From CAWJJM01 sp963843275 (GTDB taxonomy: Bacteria > Acidobacteriota > Thermoanaerobaculia > Multivoradales > JBCCEF01), in NCBI GenBank assembly GCA_963843275.1, contig CAWJJM010000012.1, forward strand, positions 372,001 to 436,000: a DNA stretch of 64,000 nt, read 5' to 3'. Both the position numbers and the translations under genes were made by a program. Below are positions 61,635 through 64,000 of the stretch, in pieces; position 1 is the first letter of the stretch, and every line of letters starts with the position of its first letter. The notes beneath the pieces are model-generated. The model had not been told where the DNA came from. It searched no databases and saw only the letters and a list, made by a program, of their open reading frames with translations.

Positions 61635-63094
61635 CCGAGGGCGCGGAGGCGGGCGGCCTCCTCGGGAGTGAGCGCCGGACCGGTGCCGGTGGCGGCGGCG
61701 TGGGCGCGCCGCGCCGCCTTGTCCTTCGCGATCAGTTGTCGCAGCCGGTGCTCGAGGCGCTCCTCGAGCGCGGGGTCGCTGCCGTGGAGGTTGACTTTCT
61801 CCTCGGGGTCGTCGACGAGGTTGAAGAGCCCGCCCACGGCCGGGATCAGCTTCCAGGTGGGCGTCACCAGGTTCGCATACATGTGGACGTCCTCGCGGAC
61901 GACCTCCCCGTCGGTCACGGCGGGCAGCAGGCTCCGCCCCTGCGCCTGGTCGGGAACGGGCACGCCGAGGATCTCGAGCAGAGTCGGCTCGAGGTCGACC
62001 ATCGCCGCCAGGCCGGCGACCCGCCGGCCGGCGAAGCGGGAGCGGGGGAGCTTCAGGATCAGCGGGATGTGGCTGATCTCCTCGTAGCCCCCCTGGTCGT
62101 GGATCAGCATCCCGTGGTCCCCGAACTCCTCGCCGTGGTCCGAGGTGACCGCGACCACGGTCCGGTCGTAGAGGCCGAGCTCCTGGAGGGCCCCGAGGAA
62201 GTCGGCGATGCGCGCGTCGACGTAGCTGATGCAGCCGTCGTAGGCCGACGACATCCCGTCGACCTCTTCGCGGGTGAACACGTCGGACAGGGTGCGCTCG
62301 CCCGCCGCGATGCCCTGATTCGTCCAGGCGAGCAGCTCCGAGGCGCAGCGGCCGCCGCGGCAGCCGTCGAACCCCGGCGGCCGCGGGGCGAAGCGGGTGG
62401 CGTGGTCGCCGGGGCACTGGTAGGGGTAGCCCTCGGAGCCGGAGTGGATGTCGTAGGTGTGGAGGAAGAGGAAGAACCTCTCCCCCCGGTGTCGCTTCAC
62501 CCACTGGTGCGCCTTCGGGAGGATGGTCTCGAACTCGCCCCCCTTCTCGTCCCAGCGATCGAACCCCGCGTCGAAGCCGAAGCGGGCGAGGACCCAGCCG
62601 CCGTCGACGAAGGCGCCGGTGGTGAAGCCGTGCGCCTGCAGCTGCTCGGCCAGGGTCACCCACCCCGGGTCGAGCACCGTGTCGGTGCCGACGTCGACCC
62701 CGTGGGTGACCGGGTTCAGCGAGGTGAGCATGCTCATGTGCGAGGGGAGCGTGCCGCCGCCGCTGTGGTAGAAGCGTTCGAACAGGACGCCCTGCCGTGC
62801 CAGGTCCACCAGGTGGGGCGTGTCGGGACGCGGGTAGCCGTACACCTGCATGCGATCCGCGCGGAGCGTGTCGATGGAGATGAGGAGCAGGTTGCACGTG
62901 CGGCAGGGGATCTCGCCGCTGACCGGAGGGCCCGGAGCCGCCGCGGCGGTCTCGGGAGGAGACGCCGAGAAGCGGTGCGAGACGGCCTCGATCAGGGCCT
63001 CACCGGCAGGCACCATCCGCCGCAGGTGGGGGGCGGCCCACAGGCCGGCGGCGAATCCGACCGCGAGCAGCAGAAGCGTCCTGAGCAGCTTCAT
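61622..63094 (-). CDS. sulfatase-family hydrolase (alkaline-phosphatase fold), Thr at nucleophile position
   Basis: 490 residues with an N-terminal anchor (residues 1-20). Fold marks: CNLLLISIDTLRADRM (metal-binding Asp), FYHSGGGTLPSHMSMLTSL at the nucleophile site, FFLFLHTYDIHSG, VVAVTSDHGEEFGDHGM, HDQGGYEEISHIPLILKLP and LEPTLLEILGV. Where true sulfatases have Cys/Ser-x-Pro-x-Arg (formylglycine), this has Thr-Leu-Pro-Ser-His, like phosphoethanolamine or phosphoglycerol transferases and unassigned hydrolases. The end LTPEEAARLRALGYLR is characteristic of acidobacterial family members. It overlaps the membrane gene's end by 13 nt, convergent. Confidence 0.9.
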   Translation of the reverse strand: MKLLRTLLLLAVGFAAGLWAAPHLRRMVPAGEALIEAVSHRFSASPPETAAAAPGPPVSGEIPCRTCNLLLISIDTLRADRMQVYGYPRPDTPHLVDLARQGVLFERFYHSGGGTLPSHMSMLTSLNPVTHGVDVGTDTVLDPGWVTLAEQLQAHGFTTGAFVDGGWVLARFGFDAGFDRWDEKGGEFETILPKAHQWVKRHRGERFFLFLHTYDIHSGSEGYPYQCPGDHATRFAPRPPGFDGCRGGRCASELLAWTNQGIAAGERTLSDVFTREEVDGMSSAYDGCISYVDARIADFLGALQELGLYDRTVVAVTSDHGEEFGDHGMLIHDQGGYEEISHIPLILKLPRSRFAGRRVAGLAAMVDLEPTLLEILGVPVPDQAQGRSLLPAVTDGEVVREDVHMYANLVTPTWKLIPAVGGLFNLVDDPEEKVNLHGSDPALEERLEHRLRQLIAKDKAARRAHAAATGTGPALTPEEAARLRALGYLR

Positions 63095-63127
63095 CGGCGG
63101 TCCGCAGTGTAGCAGGGGGGCGCGCCG

Positions 63128-64000
63128 GTGAAGCGCTTCCCCCGGTGGTCGCCCGCCGCCCGCTGGCCGGGTGTCGCCCTCCTCGGTCTGCTGCTGGTGC
63201 TGGCCTTCTGGAACGTGGTCTTCGCCGGCCGGAGCCTCGTCTACAGCGACAACCTCAACCCGCTGGACAGCCGGCTCCTGGAGGCGAACTACGGTCCCGG
63301 CTTCGCCCCGGTCGAGGACTGGGCCCGCCACAATCTCTCGCTCTACCCGAACTGGCGAGACTACGGCGCCAACGTCTGGCAGTGGGAGCCGGCGGCGCCC
63401 TTCCTGCGCACCGGCCTGGCGCGCGGGGAGCTGCCGTTCTGGGACCCGTTCGTCGCCGCCGGCGCCCCGGCGATGGCCAACCTGACGCAGGCCTTCTGGT
63501 TTCCGCCCCACCTGCTCGTGGTGCTGCTGGGAGACACCTCGCTCCTCCTCAACCTCTACCAGCTCCTGCTGGCGCTCGCCGCCGGCGGCTTCACCTACCT
63601 GTTCCTGCTCGAGCACGGCCTGGGACGGGTCCCCGCCCTGGTCGGCGGCGCCGCCTTCATGCTCAGCGGTGCGGTGGTGCAGACGATGGGCTCGTTCATG
63701 GGCCAGCCCCTGGCCTGCCTGCCGCTGGTCCTCCTGCTCACCCGGCGGTTCTTGGACCGGCCGTCCGTCGGCCGCGGCAGCGCCCTGGTCGCGGCGACCG
63801 CGGCGACCGCGCTGGCCAGCTTCCCGCCGTTGCTGGTCGAGGGGTTCGGCCTCGCCGCGGCCTACGCCGTGACGATGACGCTGGCGGCGCCGCCCGCCGG
63901 TCGGAGCCGGGCGCTGCGGGGGCGCACCCTCGCCGCCTACGCGGGGTGCTGCCTCCTGGCGGCCGGGCTGGTGGCCTTCTACTACCTCCCGGCGGCCGCC
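63128..64000 (+). CDS. YfhO-like polytopic membrane protein, 5' part
   Basis: Open from GTG 63128 to the window edge, 291 codons. First helix VALLGLLLVLAFWNVVF, then the family loop YSDNLNPLDSRLLEANYG and the conserved NLSLYPNWRDYGANVWQWEPAAPFL and GELPFWDPFVAAGAP stretch, followed by many helices. It resembles the YfhO-like protein at 6007-8508. Likely a membrane glycosyltransferase or related integral membrane enzyme. The 33 nt upstream of the GTG separate it from the divergent sulfatase gene. The rest of the gene lies outside the window. Confidence 0.85.
   Translation, partial: MKRFPRWSPAARWPGVALLGLLLVLAFWNVVFAGRSLVYSDNLNPLDSRLLEANYGPGFAPVEDWARHNLSLYPNWRDYGANVWQWEPAAPFLRTGLARGELPFWDPFVAAGAPAMANLTQAFWFPPHLLVVLLGDTSLLLNLYQLLLALAAGGFTYLFLLEHGLGRVPALVGGAAFMLSGAVVQTMGSFMGQPLACLPLVLLLTRRFLDRPSVGRGSALVAATAATALASFPPLLVEGFGLAAAYAVTMTLAAPPAGRSRALRGRTLAAYAGCCLLAAGLVAFYYLPAAA

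Noticed and set aside
59669..63112. 1147-residue plus-strand open frame across the membrane and sulfatase genes
   Set aside because: Low-complexity Arg/Ala/Gly sequence, antisense or out of frame to two genes with clear motifs.

Overview
The window is a 64 kb piece of a very GC-rich bacterial chromosome (strong G/C bias at third codon positions throughout). The gene families point to Acidobacteriota, most likely Thermoanaerobaculia. These include a Ser/Thr kinase fused to TPRs, an ECF sigma factor overlapping a second Ser/Thr kinase, a phasin fused to DUF2188, a sulfatase-like protein ending in the acidobacterial LRALGYLR tail, and YfhO-type membrane glycosyltransferases. This is inference from family content; no rRNA lies in the window. 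No prophage, integrase, insertion sequence, CRISPR array or origin was seen.

Layout. Positions 1-5 kb hold the end of a YihY/BrkB gene, a DedA-family gene, acylphosphatase, tRNA-Lys(TTT), a kinase-TPR receptor and an eroded Rhs fragment. Positions 5-14.4 kb hold a secreted protein with an endosialidase-type chaperone domain, a YfhO-like protein, a TonB-dependent receptor broken by about 20 one-base indels, an RCC1-GH25 lysozyme fusion, a short-chain dehydrogenase and a phasin with a textbook promoter. Positions 14.4-19 kb hold a frameshifted CoA-linked semialdehyde dehydrogenase, ornithine aminotransferase, a small secreted protein and a CDF metal exporter. Positions 19-23 kb hold a DEAD-box helicase with a very long charged tail and MltA.

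Positions 23.2-28.9 kb form a tightly packed six-gene operon: PA0069-type radical SAM, DUF4157 protein, YhbY, YegS-like lipid kinase, ATP-dependent DNA ligase, and a NUDIX-eIF2B/ribose-1,5-bisphosphate-isomerase-like fusion. It is followed, in the opposite direction, by a three-gene cassette of unknown function (a 51-aa protein and two paralogous proteins), then the ECF sigma/kinase pair. Positions 34-42 kb mix a sulfotransferase-glycosyltransferase fusion, a B12-type radical SAM protein, two HD proteins, a GT2, an SRPBCC protein, ComM and a flavin reductase.

Positions 42-64 kb are a surface-polysaccharide island. It has two ABC-2 permeases and one ATPase (Wzm/Wzt type), several glycosyltransferases (GT2, GT4, and a GT8-like/GT4 fusion), two stand-alone sulfotransferases, an SGNH hydrolase, a polysaccharide pyruvyltransferase, a methyltransferase, the FdtA/FdtB-type pair for dTDP-3-amino-3,6-dideoxyhexose, two homologous polytopic membrane proteins, an alkaline-phosphatase-fold sulfatase-like enzyme and the start of a second YfhO-like gene. 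Together these would make, modify and export a decorated polysaccharide. Frameshifts are concentrated in two genes (8.7-10.8 kb and 14.4-15.9 kb), which suggests local sequence error or recent decay; almost all other genes are intact.
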